Part shown: piece after piece, positions 15,872-23,381 of the stretch
Position numbering within the stretch: position 1 is the first letter of the stretch
Layout: the number at the start of each line of letters is the position of its first letter
DNA from: JAIWNK01 sp964453115
GTDB lineage: Bacteria > Chloroflexota > Anaerolineae > Anaerolineales > Anaerolineaceae
NCBI GenBank assembly: GCA_964453115.1
Contig: CAYVRT010000016.1
Location: forward strand, 22,907-86,906
Direction: 5' to 3'
DNA length: 64,000 bases
The notes under the pieces: model-generated
Database searches by the model: none
What the model saw: the letters and a program-made list of their open reading frames with translations, nothing else
What the model was told of the DNA's origin: nothing
Position numbers and translations under genes: made by a program

Positions 15872-18478
15872 TCATTCCTCCCGCAAGCGCGGCTCAAACA
15901 CCCGTTCCAGCGAAAACCCAAGCAGCAAGAAGGCATAGCCCGTAATCATCAACAAAGCCGCCGGTAAGAGCAGCAGGTGATAGGCCCCCTGACTGAACCC
16001 TGTATCCAACCCTTGCAACACCAGCTGCCCCCAGGTTGGCGGTGAGAGGGGGTCATAGAGACCGAGCATCGAAAGCGACGCCTCCAGAAAGACATAACTC
16101 GGCACCAGCACCACCACCTGCGGGATGATGATTGCACCAAGGCGCGGGATGAGGTAGCGAAAGATCATCCGCCCATCCCCTGCCCCATACGACTGCGCAG
16201 CCTCAAGATAGGGCATCTCCTTAATTTGCAAGAACAGCGAGCGGAAGCTCTTAATTCCCGGCCCAAAAACGCTCAGCAAAACTGTCACCCCCAAAATGAC
16301 CCAAAAGCTCTTTGAATAGAGGGTGTAAATCAGCAAACTGACCGGAAAGAAGGGCAGAATCATGTTAATCTCGGTCAGGCGTTGAATCAATTCATCCACC
16401 CAGCCACCATACCAGGCAGCCACAGCAGCAATAACCAGCGTCGTCAGCGTGGAAAGCCCGGCCGCCAGCAGCCCAAAGGCCAACGCAACCGGCGTCCCCC
16501 ATAACAGCGCAAAGCCCACATCCCGGCGCTGCCCATCTGTGCCGGCCACCCCCCACGCCTGCCCATAGAGGACAAAATCGGCGCTCACATCGGATTGCGG
16601 GTCGAAGACAAAGGCCGTCACCTTTAGCTCATAGCGCCCCTGCATCACCTCGCGCGTCCCCGGCGCAAAGAACAAGCCCTCGCGCACAAAGGTCGCTTTC
16701 AGTCGGCGTTCGAGCCGGTCATCGTTGAACATGTAGTACGAATAGGAAGACGTAATCGAAAAATTACCAATGTTCAATTCACGGCCATCCGGCGTCACCC
16801 AGACCATGCTAACGAGTGGCTTTTGGTCTTCGGGATAGCGGGCAGTGAAGAAAACGATCAGGTCGGTTGGCAGGTCCTGATAGGGATAATCGAACGGAAA
16901 GGAAAAGGTGATTTGACGGGTATCGCCCGAGACCAGCTTCTCCTGCCGCCCGATGATCGGGTCATCGGCACGAATTTCAACCGATTCTGGCAAGTCATCC
17001 TTGCGGAACCAGTTCACCCAGACCGGCAAGGCATTGACCGGGTTGCGCAGCCAGACGAAATTATCGCCGCGCCAGCGCCGCAACGCATCCTGATAGGGCA
17101 TTTGCACCAGGGTATAAACCGAAACAGCCATCAGGGCCAGAACAATCAACGAACCAGCCAAGACGCCCGGGTGACGCAGCAAAAAACGCACACCCTCTCT
17201 CAGGTGCAGTTGGCGTTGCTTGCGGATTTGCAGCTTGCCCGGCGTTTGTTGCTCAGTCGCCATCAGCGGCGGCAGAGTCAGGCGCGGCAATGGCGCAGAG
17301 CGGCGCAGCAAGGCCCGCAGCCCGGCCTGACGTTTGGGGACGCTCAGGCTGGAGCGCAACCCGCTAATTTTGACGCGCGGATCCACCAGGGCGTAGAGAA
17401 TATCGAGCAAGAAAACTGTCACCACCAGCAAATAAGCAAAGGTCACCACCAGCGCCACCAGGAGCCGCACATCAAAGAAGCGCACCGCAATCATCATCAT
17501 TTGCCCCACCCCACCCACATTGAAGACAATTTCCAGCAGCACCACCTCTTGCCACAACCCCACCAGCATCAGCGCGAAACTCGTCAGCACATTCGGCAGC
17601 ATGGGACGCAAAATGTAACGTCGCTCGAGGTGTTTGTTTGGCAGGCCTTTTGCCACCCCGGTCTGAACGTATTCCTCACTGGAATTGATCAGGAAGACCG
17701 TCCGCCAGGCATAAATGCTTTGAAAGAATTTGCTGATGAAGATGGCCACAATCGGCGGCAGCATGAAACGGAGGTAGAAGCCAGCATATTGTAGATCGGT
17801 AATCGGCGGCCAGGTCGTGAACGGTTTCAGATAGAAGTGAAAGCCATACATCAACACCAGCGAAATGACAATGCCATATACCCAGCTCGGTGCAGCGGCC
17901 AGCGGTGCCAGCGCCGAGACGAGGCGATCCTGCCAGGAGCCATGCCGACGTGCCAAACGCAAGGCCAAAAGAATGCTAACCAGGAACAACAGCACATTGG
18001 CACTGCCAAACACCAGCAAGGTGCGCGGCAGCGCGTCCAAAATGGAGGCGCGCACCGTGATGGCCTGCGAACCCTGCGCCAAGGCATAATAGGAGCGAGC
18101 CATGCCCCAATCCAGCGTCAGGCCCTTCCACAACCACTGCAAACAGCGCAGCAAGAAGGGCCGGTTCAGCCCAGCCGCCTCCTCCATTGCGGCGCGCGTC
18201 TGCTCAATGATTGCCTGACGCTCGACATCGTCCGTCACCTCGCGCAGCCAACCGCCCTGAATCATGGAACCCAGGCTTTCTTCAATGTTGGCGCGCACCA
18301 CCGTATCCAGGTAACCGCCCAAATTGGCAACCAGAATGGTGAGGAAAACGCCCACCACCAGAGCAAAGGTGAGGGTCAACAAACGCAGCAAGACATAGAC
18401 TGCAACACGCTTGAAGTTGCTGAACAAAGGCGGCGGTGCATCGGTTCGGGTTGTTGGGGAAAGTTCAATCTCGCTCAT
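15872..18478 (-). CDS. Fused oligopeptide-type ABC transporter permease (DppB-like + DppC-like)
   Basis: This 868-residue membrane protein fuses two permeases normally encoded separately. The first half (about 20-370) has a DppB-like TM1, a large extracytoplasmic loop, then permease helices with the EAA-like region EEYVQTGVAKGLPNKHL. The second half (about 430-868) has a new TM1, a roughly 190-residue extracytoplasmic beta-rich domain, then DppC-like helices with EMPYLEAAQSYGAGDGRMIFRY. A cytoplasmic linker (about 375-425) joins them. The ATG at 18478 follows gaggtag. No ATPase or solute-binding gene adjoins it, so its partners lie elsewhere. Confidence 0.88.
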   Translation of the reverse strand: MSEIELSPTTRTDAPPPLFSNFKRVAVYVLLRLLTLTFALVVGVFLTILVANLGGYLDTVVRANIEESLGSMIQGGWLREVTDDVERQAIIEQTRAAMEEAAGLNRPFLLRCLQWLWKGLTLDWGMARSYYALAQGSQAITVRASILDALPRTLLVFGSANVLLFLVSILLALRLARRHGSWQDRLVSALAPLAAAPSWVYGIVISLVLMYGFHFYLKPFTTWPPITDLQYAGFYLRFMLPPIVAIFISKFFQSIYAWRTVFLINSSEEYVQTGVAKGLPNKHLERRYILRPMLPNVLTSFALMLVGLWQEVVLLEIVFNVGGVGQMMMIAVRFFDVRLLVALVVTFAYLLVVTVFLLDILYALVDPRVKISGLRSSLSVPKRQAGLRALLRRSAPLPRLTLPPLMATEQQTPGKLQIRKQRQLHLREGVRFLLRHPGVLAGSLIVLALMAVSVYTLVQMPYQDALRRWRGDNFVWLRNPVNALPVWVNWFRKDDLPESVEIRADDPIIGRQEKLVSGDTRQITFSFPFDYPYQDLPTDLIVFFTARYPEDQKPLVSMVWVTPDGRELNIGNFSITSSYSYYMFNDDRLERRLKATFVREGLFFAPGTREVMQGRYELKVTAFVFDPQSDVSADFVLYGQAWGVAGTDGQRRDVGFALLWGTPVALAFGLLAAGLSTLTTLVIAAVAAWYGGWVDELIQRLTEINMILPFFPVSLLIYTLYSKSFWVILGVTVLLSVFGPGIKSFRSLFLQIKEMPYLEAAQSYGAGDGRMIFRYLIPRLGAIIIPQVVVLVPSYVFLEASLSMLGLYDPLSPPTWGQLVLQGLDTGFSQGAYHLLLLPAALLMITGYAFLLLGFSLERVFEPRLREE

Positions 18479-18520
18479 GTCTACCTCATCCAATATCAAA
18501 AAAAAAGTACCTGGCCGCGC

Positions 18521-20506
18521 TTAGACGGCCAGGCTTTCCCATTCATGCATCAATTGATCCAAATCCGCCTGCACCTTTGCCACCTGCAGGCCCAGTGTGC
18601 GCGCCTGTTCAAAATTACCGCGCTCTGAAGCCTTTTGCAGCTCAGCATAGAGACGCTGCAAGGCCTGTTCCTGGGTGTGAATGCGCTCCTCCACCAGGCT
18701 CAGCGACTGGCTGCGGCGGCGCGCTTCCTTGTCGTTGCCGCGCAGCGGCTGACGGTTCTGCACCAAAGTGCGCACCCCCAGCGACTGTCTGCCCGCCGCC
18801 TGACGAATGACAAACTCGCGATAGCGCCCGCGAAAGACGTGTAGCCGGCCAGCGCGCAGTTCCCAAATCTGGGTTGCCAGTTGATCCACCAGATAGCGAT
18901 CATGAGAAACGAGCAAAATGGTACCCGGGAAAGCGTCCAGCACATCTTGCAACGCCTCGCGAGCGGGAATGTCGAGATGATTGGTTGGCTCATCCAGGAC
19001 GAGGAAATTGGCGCCTTGCAGTGCCAAAATCGCCAGGGCCAGGCGCGCCCGCTCTCCACCGCTCAGCATCTGAATCTGTTTGAAGACATCCTCGCCGCGG
19101 AACAGATATTGCGCCAGGTAGGCACGCGCCGGCTCATCATCCAGCATCTTATGGGTGCGCAGTTCCTCCAGCACCGTACGCTCGCCATTCAAGGCATCCT
19201 GCGCCTGAGCAAAATAGCCAACGCGGAAGCTCGGGCCGGTTTCAATCTCACCTTCCAGCGGGGCAATCTGCCCGACCAGTGTTTTGAGAAAACTGGTCTT
19301 CCCGCTGCCATTGGGGCCCATCAAGGCCGCACATTCACCGCGCCGCAATTCCAGCACACCGGTGCAGAAGAGCCGATTGCCAGGGTAACCGATGGTCACC
19401 CCATTGGTGCGCAGCGCCACCGCACCGCCATCGGCGCTCGCCTGCAAACGCGGGCGGATGTGCAACGGACGATGGCTGGGCAGTTGCAAAGCATTGACGC
19501 GCCGGATGACCTCAATCACATCCATCGGACGTTCAGATCGGATCTCCATCTCGATCCATTTTCGGCCACTGCGCATCGCCAGCACACCATATTGCTCAAT
19601 GGCGTGAAGTTCGCGCGACACACGCCGCAGCCGCCCCAACGCCTGCGCATGCGTGCTATCGCGCACCCAGTTGCGTTGAATGTAATCTACCTCATTCAGC
19701 AGGCGGGCCTTCTCTTCTTCAAACATGCGCTGCTGCAAGGCCCAACGCTCCTCGCGCTGCTGCACATAGGCACTGTAATTACCAGAATACTCTTCCAGGC
19801 CAAGGGGCGTCATCTCCCAAATGGTGTTGACAGCATGGTCGAGAAAATAGCGGTCATGGCTAACGATGAGAACGGCCCCCTGCCACTCTTCCAAAACATG
19901 TTCCAACCACTCCACCGCATCCACATCCAGATGGTTGGTTGGCTCATCCAGAATCAGCAGGTCGGGTTTTTCGAGCAGCAGACGGGCCAGCAAAGCACGC
20001 GTCTTCTGCCCGCCGCTCAGGTGATTGAGCGGCATCGTCCAACATTCCTTGCCCAGGCCAAGCCCTTGCAAAGTTTGTTGAATGCGCAGTTCATACTCGT
20101 AGCCGCCGGCCTGTTCAAAGCGCTGCTGCAAATCACCATATTCTTGAAGCAATTGTTCCGAAGCAGCCTGCCCCATTTGCTGTGCCAGTTCATCCAAACG
20201 GTCTTGCTGACGCAGCAAATCGGCAAAGACCGTCTCCATTTCCGTATAAACGGTATGCTGACGATCCGCAAAGGCATCCATTGCCTCCTGCCGCAGATAG
20301 CCCAGGCGCCGCCCGCGCGCCAATGCAATTTGGCCGTGAGTAGGGGGATTGATTCCAGCAAGCATCAAGAGCAGCGAGGTTTTGCCAACCCCATTCGGGC
20401 CAATCAGGCCAATTTTGCTATCATTGGCAATGCTAAGCGTCACGCCCTGAAACAGGTCAAAGGCGCCAAAAGAAAGGCCAAGATTATGGGCTGTAAGAAT
20501 AGACAT
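18521..20506 (-). CDS. ABC-F family ATPase (duplicated ABC, Uup/EttA-like)
   Basis: The 661-residue soluble protein has two ABC domains. The first carries GPNGVGKTS, LSGGQKTRALLA and LILDEPTNHLDVDA. The second carries GPNGSGKTSF, LSGGERARLALA and LVLDEPTNHLDIPA. A helical linker of about 80 residues lies between them, and a C-terminal coiled coil (about 590-655) resembles the Uup arm. No membrane segments are present. ABC-F proteins act on the ribosomal E site, as translation factors or in antibiotic resistance. Which applies here cannot be told from sequence. A short peptide gene and intrinsic terminator lie directly upstream. Confidence 0.93.
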   Translation of the reverse strand: MSILTAHNLGLSFGAFDLFQGVTLSIANDSKIGLIGPNGVGKTSLLLMLAGINPPTHGQIALARGRRLGYLRQEAMDAFADRQHTVYTEMETVFADLLRQQDRLDELAQQMGQAASEQLLQEYGDLQQRFEQAGGYEYELRIQQTLQGLGLGKECWTMPLNHLSGGQKTRALLARLLLEKPDLLILDEPTNHLDVDAVEWLEHVLEEWQGAVLIVSHDRYFLDHAVNTIWEMTPLGLEEYSGNYSAYVQQREERWALQQRMFEEEKARLLNEVDYIQRNWVRDSTHAQALGRLRRVSRELHAIEQYGVLAMRSGRKWIEMEIRSERPMDVIEVIRRVNALQLPSHRPLHIRPRLQASADGGAVALRTNGVTIGYPGNRLFCTGVLELRRGECAALMGPNGSGKTSFLKTLVGQIAPLEGEIETGPSFRVGYFAQAQDALNGERTVLEELRTHKMLDDEPARAYLAQYLFRGEDVFKQIQMLSGGERARLALAILALQGANFLVLDEPTNHLDIPAREALQDVLDAFPGTILLVSHDRYLVDQLATQIWELRAGRLHVFRGRYREFVIRQAAGRQSLGVRTLVQNRQPLRGNDKEARRRSQSLSLVEERIHTQEQALQRLYAELQKASERGNFEQARTLGLQVAKVQADLDQLMHEWESLAV

Positions 20507-20571
20507 TGTTGCACTCCATCATATTGTATCTGAAAATTCATTCCATGCCCGCAGCCTGAGCCAGTTTTTAA

Positions 20572-20611
20572 GAAAGAAAAACGGCCACGAGCTGGAGAAG
20601 CGCCGTGGCCG
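20572..20611 (-). terminator. Intrinsic terminator after the 31-codon gene, before the ABC-F gene
   Basis: On the minus strand CGGCCACG (20611-20604) pairs with CGTGGCCG (20589-20582) around a 14-base loop. It is followed at once by TTTTTCTTTC. This is a strong Rho-independent terminator, 25 bases after the peptide stop and about 66 bases before the ABC-F ATG. It ends the short transcript, or acts as an attenuator for the ABC-F gene. Confidence 0.85.
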
Positions 20612-20635
20612 CAAACATTAAAATAAAATGAATGA

Positions 20636-20731
20636 CTACCAGGCACACTCCGACAAGGCAAAGCCCACACCGCTGGCGCGCAGCGTGCGGAAGCACTTTG
20701 TCTTGGGGAGAATCTTCTGGCTCATTGTCAT
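20636..20731 (-). CDS. 31-residue peptide gene (possible leader or signalling peptide)
   Basis: The ATG at 20731 follows aaggaagaa at good spacing and opens a 31-codon frame ending in TAG at 20636. The product begins MTMSQKILPKTK and ends GVGFALSECAW, with two Cys (residues 13 and 29) and a C-terminal Trp. It has no hydrophobic signal. It has its own consensus-like promoter upstream and an intrinsic terminator downstream, so it is a complete small transcription unit. Two roles fit. One is a leader peptide controlling the ABC-F gene by attenuation, as known for some ABC-F resistance genes. The other is a free-standing peptide, such as a precursor or signal. I do not recognise it. Confidence 0.65.
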   Translation of the reverse strand: MTMSQKILPKTKCFRTLRASGVGFALSECAW

Positions 20732-20748
20732 TTCTTCCTTCACACCAA

Positions 20749-20777
20749 ATTTTACCCCGATTTTGTCAGATACACAA
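20749..20777 (-). promoter_or_regulatory. Sigma-70-type promoter of the 31-codon gene
   Basis: TTGTGT (20777-20772), a 17-base spacer and TAAAAT (20754-20749) lie on the minus strand. The predicted start is about 10 bases before the ribosome site. It diverges from the gntR promoter about 20 bases away. Confidence 0.6.
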
Positions 20778-20797
20778 GGGAATTTCGAGAAAAAGCC

Positions 20798-20825
20798 TTG
20801 ACTCTTGCGCAAAACCCACTATAAT
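20798..20825 (+). promoter_or_regulatory. Promoter of the gntR gene
   Basis: TTGACT (20798-20803), a 16-base spacer and TATAAT (20820-20825). The -10 box abuts and partly overlaps the palindromic operator, and the gene's ATG is 20 bases downstream. Confidence 0.8.
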
Positions 20826-20842
20826 CGTATACGGTATACGAT
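20824..20842. promoter_or_regulatory. 19-bp perfect palindrome, probable GntR operator
   Basis: ATCGTATAC-G-GTATACGAT is a perfect inverted repeat. It overlaps the last bases of the -10 box and covers the predicted transcription start of gntR. A GTATAC-centred half site is typical for FadR/FCD-type GntR proteins. Autorepression is the natural reading. Confidence 0.8.
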
Positions 20843-20844
20843 AT

Positions 20845-21549
20845 ATGACACCTCTAACCCCCTCCCCAACCCCCAATTCCTTGCAGCAATATGCTTACGA
20901 CGCCATCAAAGCTGCCATTCTCGACTTCACCTGCCAGCCCGGTTCAGGGCTGGTGGAAGCCGACCTGGCCCGTCAGTTGGGCATGAGCAAAACCCCGGTG
21001 CGCGAGGCGCTTGGCCGACTGGAACGCGAGGGCTTTGTCTTCAAAATCCCCTACACTGGCTACCTGGTGGTTCCCATTTCACAGCACACCATGCACGAAA
21101 TCTTCCAGATTCGCGCCGCTCTCGAAGGCCTTTCGGCGCGCATGGCTGCCGAACGCTTCAGCCCGCGCGCCGCTGCCCTGGCAGTCGAGTTCCTGGAAGA
21201 GCATGCCCGGGCTGCCCGAACGGGCGACATTGTGCGCGCCGCCAAATTCAACCGCCATTTTCATGGCCTGCTGATTGAATGCGCCCAAAACCAGCACCTG
21301 GGCCAAATCCTCTTTAACCTGGATGAACACTTGCAGCGCTACCGCCTGCTGGCTAGTTTTCAAAAAGGCCGGTTGGAAAAATCCATCGCTGAACATCAGC
21401 GCATCCTTGCCGCACTGCAAGCCGGCAACCCCGATGAGGCCGAGGCAGCTGCCCGCGCCCACATCCTCGGCGTCGCCGCCGACCTGCGCGACCAGGACTT
21501 TGACACCCTGATTGCCCAGGTAGCGGCCCGCATCGCCCTCCCCGAATGA
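20845..21549 (+). CDS. GntR-family transcriptional regulator, FCD type
   Basis: The 234-residue protein starts at the ATG at 20845. An upstream in-frame extension covers the promoter and operator and is not coding. The winged-helix region (about 15-80) has YAYDAIKAAILDF, LVEADLARQLGMSKTPVREALGRLEREGF and the wing. The C-terminal FCD ligand domain has QIRAALEGLSARMAA, FHGLLIECAQN and EHQRILAALQAGNPDEAEAAARAH. The Asp/His metal-binding pattern of FCD proteins is consistent. It sits 45 bases before the seven-gene operon it probably controls, with an effector likely to be an organic acid or amino acid. Confidence 0.93.
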   Translation: MTPLTPSPTPNSLQQYAYDAIKAAILDFTCQPGSGLVEADLARQLGMSKTPVREALGRLEREGFVFKIPYTGYLVVPISQHTMHEIFQIRAALEGLSARMAAERFSPRAAALAVEFLEEHARAARTGDIVRAAKFNRHFHGLLIECAQNQHLGQILFNLDEHLQRYRLLASFQKGRLEKSIAEHQRILAALQAGNPDEAEAAARAHILGVAADLRDQDFDTLIAQVAARIALPE

Positions 21550-21594
21550 CCCTGCCGCAAGGCAGTCAGACCCTTAGACTGAAGGAGATTTTCC

Positions 21595-23061
21595 ATGCCC
21601 AACCAATGGACCTATCGTTATCAACTGTACAAACACTTGCAGGCCAATGCTGGCACCATCTACGCCGAAGCCCGCAAAGCCGCCGAAGAAATTGGCCTGC
21701 TGCCCGATTATCGCGGCAACCTTGGCCTGACCGGTGCCGTCTCCGGCTGCCATGGGCTGCTCTCGCGGCAGGTAGAAGAAGCAATGCACGACTCGGCGCG
21801 CAAGGTCATCCCCAGCGCAGCGCTGGATGAGCAGCTGCGCGATGTCGTCAAATCGGTTTACGGTGATGACTATGACGCAGCGCTGATTAACACCTGTGAG
21901 GCTGCGCTGGCAACCTGTTTCGATGTGCTGTGCATGCCGCCCACCCTCGGCAAGGGCGAACCCTACCGCACCCGCTACCTGGCACTCTACGAGCGGCACC
22001 TCCACCATCAAGGCGCCTATGGCCGCCCCTTCCCGCCCAAGTATAAGGAAATCAACGCCGAGCGCGGCGAAGCGGCTGGTGAATATGGTGTGCAGGGCAA
22101 GCGCGCCTTCAATCTGGATACGATTGTGGTCAAGCCAATTGGGGCAACCTATGAAGCGCATGGCATCAAATACAATCCCATCCCCAACATGCTGCATGTA
22201 GATGCGCGCGCCACCCTGGAACGTCTGGCACAGGCTGCCGCCCGACAACCCGAGTTGCTCTCTGGCATCGCCTCACTCGGCTACGACACCCCGGGCTACG
22301 GCTATGGCGAAAAAGATGCCAATGGCGCCCCGCTTTTGCAGGTTGGCATGGCCCAATTGGCCGCCGAGTATGACATTCCCTACATTGTGGACAATGCCTG
22401 GGGTGCGCCGTTCATCGGCACCGATATCCGCCTCAACGGGGCTGATGTGATGATGTATTCAATGGACAAGGCTGCTGGCGCCCCAACCTGCGGGCTGATC
22501 ATTGGCAAGGAAGAGCCAATGGTGCTGGTGCGCCGCGCTCTGGGCATTCATGGCGCACGGTATGGCACGCTCTCCTCACACGGCAAGGCCGCCTATGTGG
22601 GCTTCGACCCGGGCAAAGAAGCACTCGCCGGGGCAATTGCTGCCCTGCGCATTCTGCGCGACACGCCGCAGGTTGCCCTGACCGCCCTGGATGATTTGTA
22701 TCGCATCACGCTTGAGGAATTCGAAGCGCTGCCAGCCGCCCTGCGTCAGGGCTGGACGATTTACAAATCGCCCAATTGCCTCTCGGTGGAATTAAACTAC
22801 GCCGACATGTGGCTGAATGGTCAGCAAGGCCTGCCCATCTTCTCGATCGAGGATATGTATGCGGGCAGTCACATCCTGCAACAGGCCATGTCGCAAATGG
22901 GCATGATCCCAACCATTGCCTACGATGCCAATATCATGGTCTCGAATGGCGTTGGCAACCTGGATGAAGAAGGCCGCCTGCTGGAAGGGCCAACCCGCCT
23001 GGCAGTGCGCGGCATGTTCAAGATTATTGAAATCCTTGCCCGCTACGCCAAATTGATCTAA
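21595..23061 (+). CDS. PLP-dependent fold-type I enzyme of unknown specificity
   Basis: The 488-residue protein has the fold-type I aminotransferase layout. The Schiff-base lysine is Lys292 in YSMDKAAGAP. The PLP-ring Asp lies in PYIVDNAWGAPF, and a substrate-side SSHGKAAY follows. An N-terminal region with GCHGLLSRQVEEAMHDSARKV and an insertion with AYGRPFPPKYKEI are unusual. It is longer than Cys/Met-metabolism enzymes and not clearly any named aminotransferase, lyase or synthase. The start follows aaggagatttt. As first gene of the GntR operon it likely catalyses a key carbon-nitrogen or carbon-carbon step. Confidence 0.8.
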   Translation: MPNQWTYRYQLYKHLQANAGTIYAEARKAAEEIGLLPDYRGNLGLTGAVSGCHGLLSRQVEEAMHDSARKVIPSAALDEQLRDVVKSVYGDDYDAALINTCEAALATCFDVLCMPPTLGKGEPYRTRYLALYERHLHHQGAYGRPFPPKYKEINAERGEAAGEYGVQGKRAFNLDTIVVKPIGATYEAHGIKYNPIPNMLHVDARATLERLAQAAARQPELLSGIASLGYDTPGYGYGEKDANGAPLLQVGMAQLAAEYDIPYIVDNAWGAPFIGTDIRLNGADVMMYSMDKAAGAPTCGLIIGKEEPMVLVRRALGIHGARYGTLSSHGKAAYVGFDPGKEALAGAIAALRILRDTPQVALTALDDLYRITLEEFEALPAALRQGWTIYKSPNCLSVELNYADMWLNGQQGLPIFSIEDMYAGSHILQQAMSQMGMIPTIAYDANIMVSNGVGNLDEEGRLLEGPTRLAVRGMFKIIEILARYAKLI

Positions 23062-23091
23062 AGCAGCTCCATCCTGCTGCATCCAATGAGA

Positions 23092-23130
23092 CCTGCCCCG
23101 CCCCCGCACCGCTTTGCGGGGCGGGGCAGG
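23092..23130 (+). promoter_or_regulatory. Strong GC hairpin between first and second operon genes
   Basis: CCTGCCCCGCCCC (23092-23104) pairs perfectly with GGGGCGGGGCAGG (23118-23130). There is no U-run. It sits 30 bases after the PLP gene and before the ribosome site of the next gene. It may stabilise the upstream message or lower downstream expression. Confidence 0.6.
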
Positions 23131-23153
23131 CAATTACACAGCCAGGAGGTACG

Positions 23154-23381
23154 ATGACCGCTACCGAACATGTACTCGATGCACTCGACCTGGAAACCTT
23201 CCTCATCTGTCAGGATGAAGACCAGGCACGTCAGTTGGCGCTGGCACTGGCTGGCGAACTGGGTCTGGCGCATGCCGACCTGGTGTTTGTTGAACATCAA
23301 GGGCTGGGGGCACGGGTACGCATCCGCTGCTACATCCATCACCCCGGGCAGGGCTATGCCTGGCTCAAGGAGGAAGGATGA
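23154..23381 (+). CDS. Small conserved-context protein of unknown function
   Basis: The 75-residue acidic protein has a helix (ALDLETFLICQDEDQARQLALALAGELG), then VFVEHQGLGARVRIRCYIHHPG. No known motif is seen. The ATG at 23154 follows aggaggtacg, a strong ribosome site, and its stop overlaps the next ATG (ATGA). The size suggests a small subunit or adaptor of the cobalamin-fold protein, but this is only inferred from coupling. Confidence 0.65.
   Translation: MTATEHVLDALDLETFLICQDEDQARQLALALAGELGLAHADLVFVEHQGLGARVRIRCYIHHPGQGYAWLKEEG

Noticed and set aside
18881..20533. 550-codon plus-strand frame opposite the ABC-F gene
   Set aside because: Antisense to an intact ABC-F protein with both Walker motifs; no ribosome site or family match.
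23092..23130. Hairpin read as the end of the PLP operon
   Set aside because: No U-run follows, and the next gene has a strong ribosome site and continues the coupled series.
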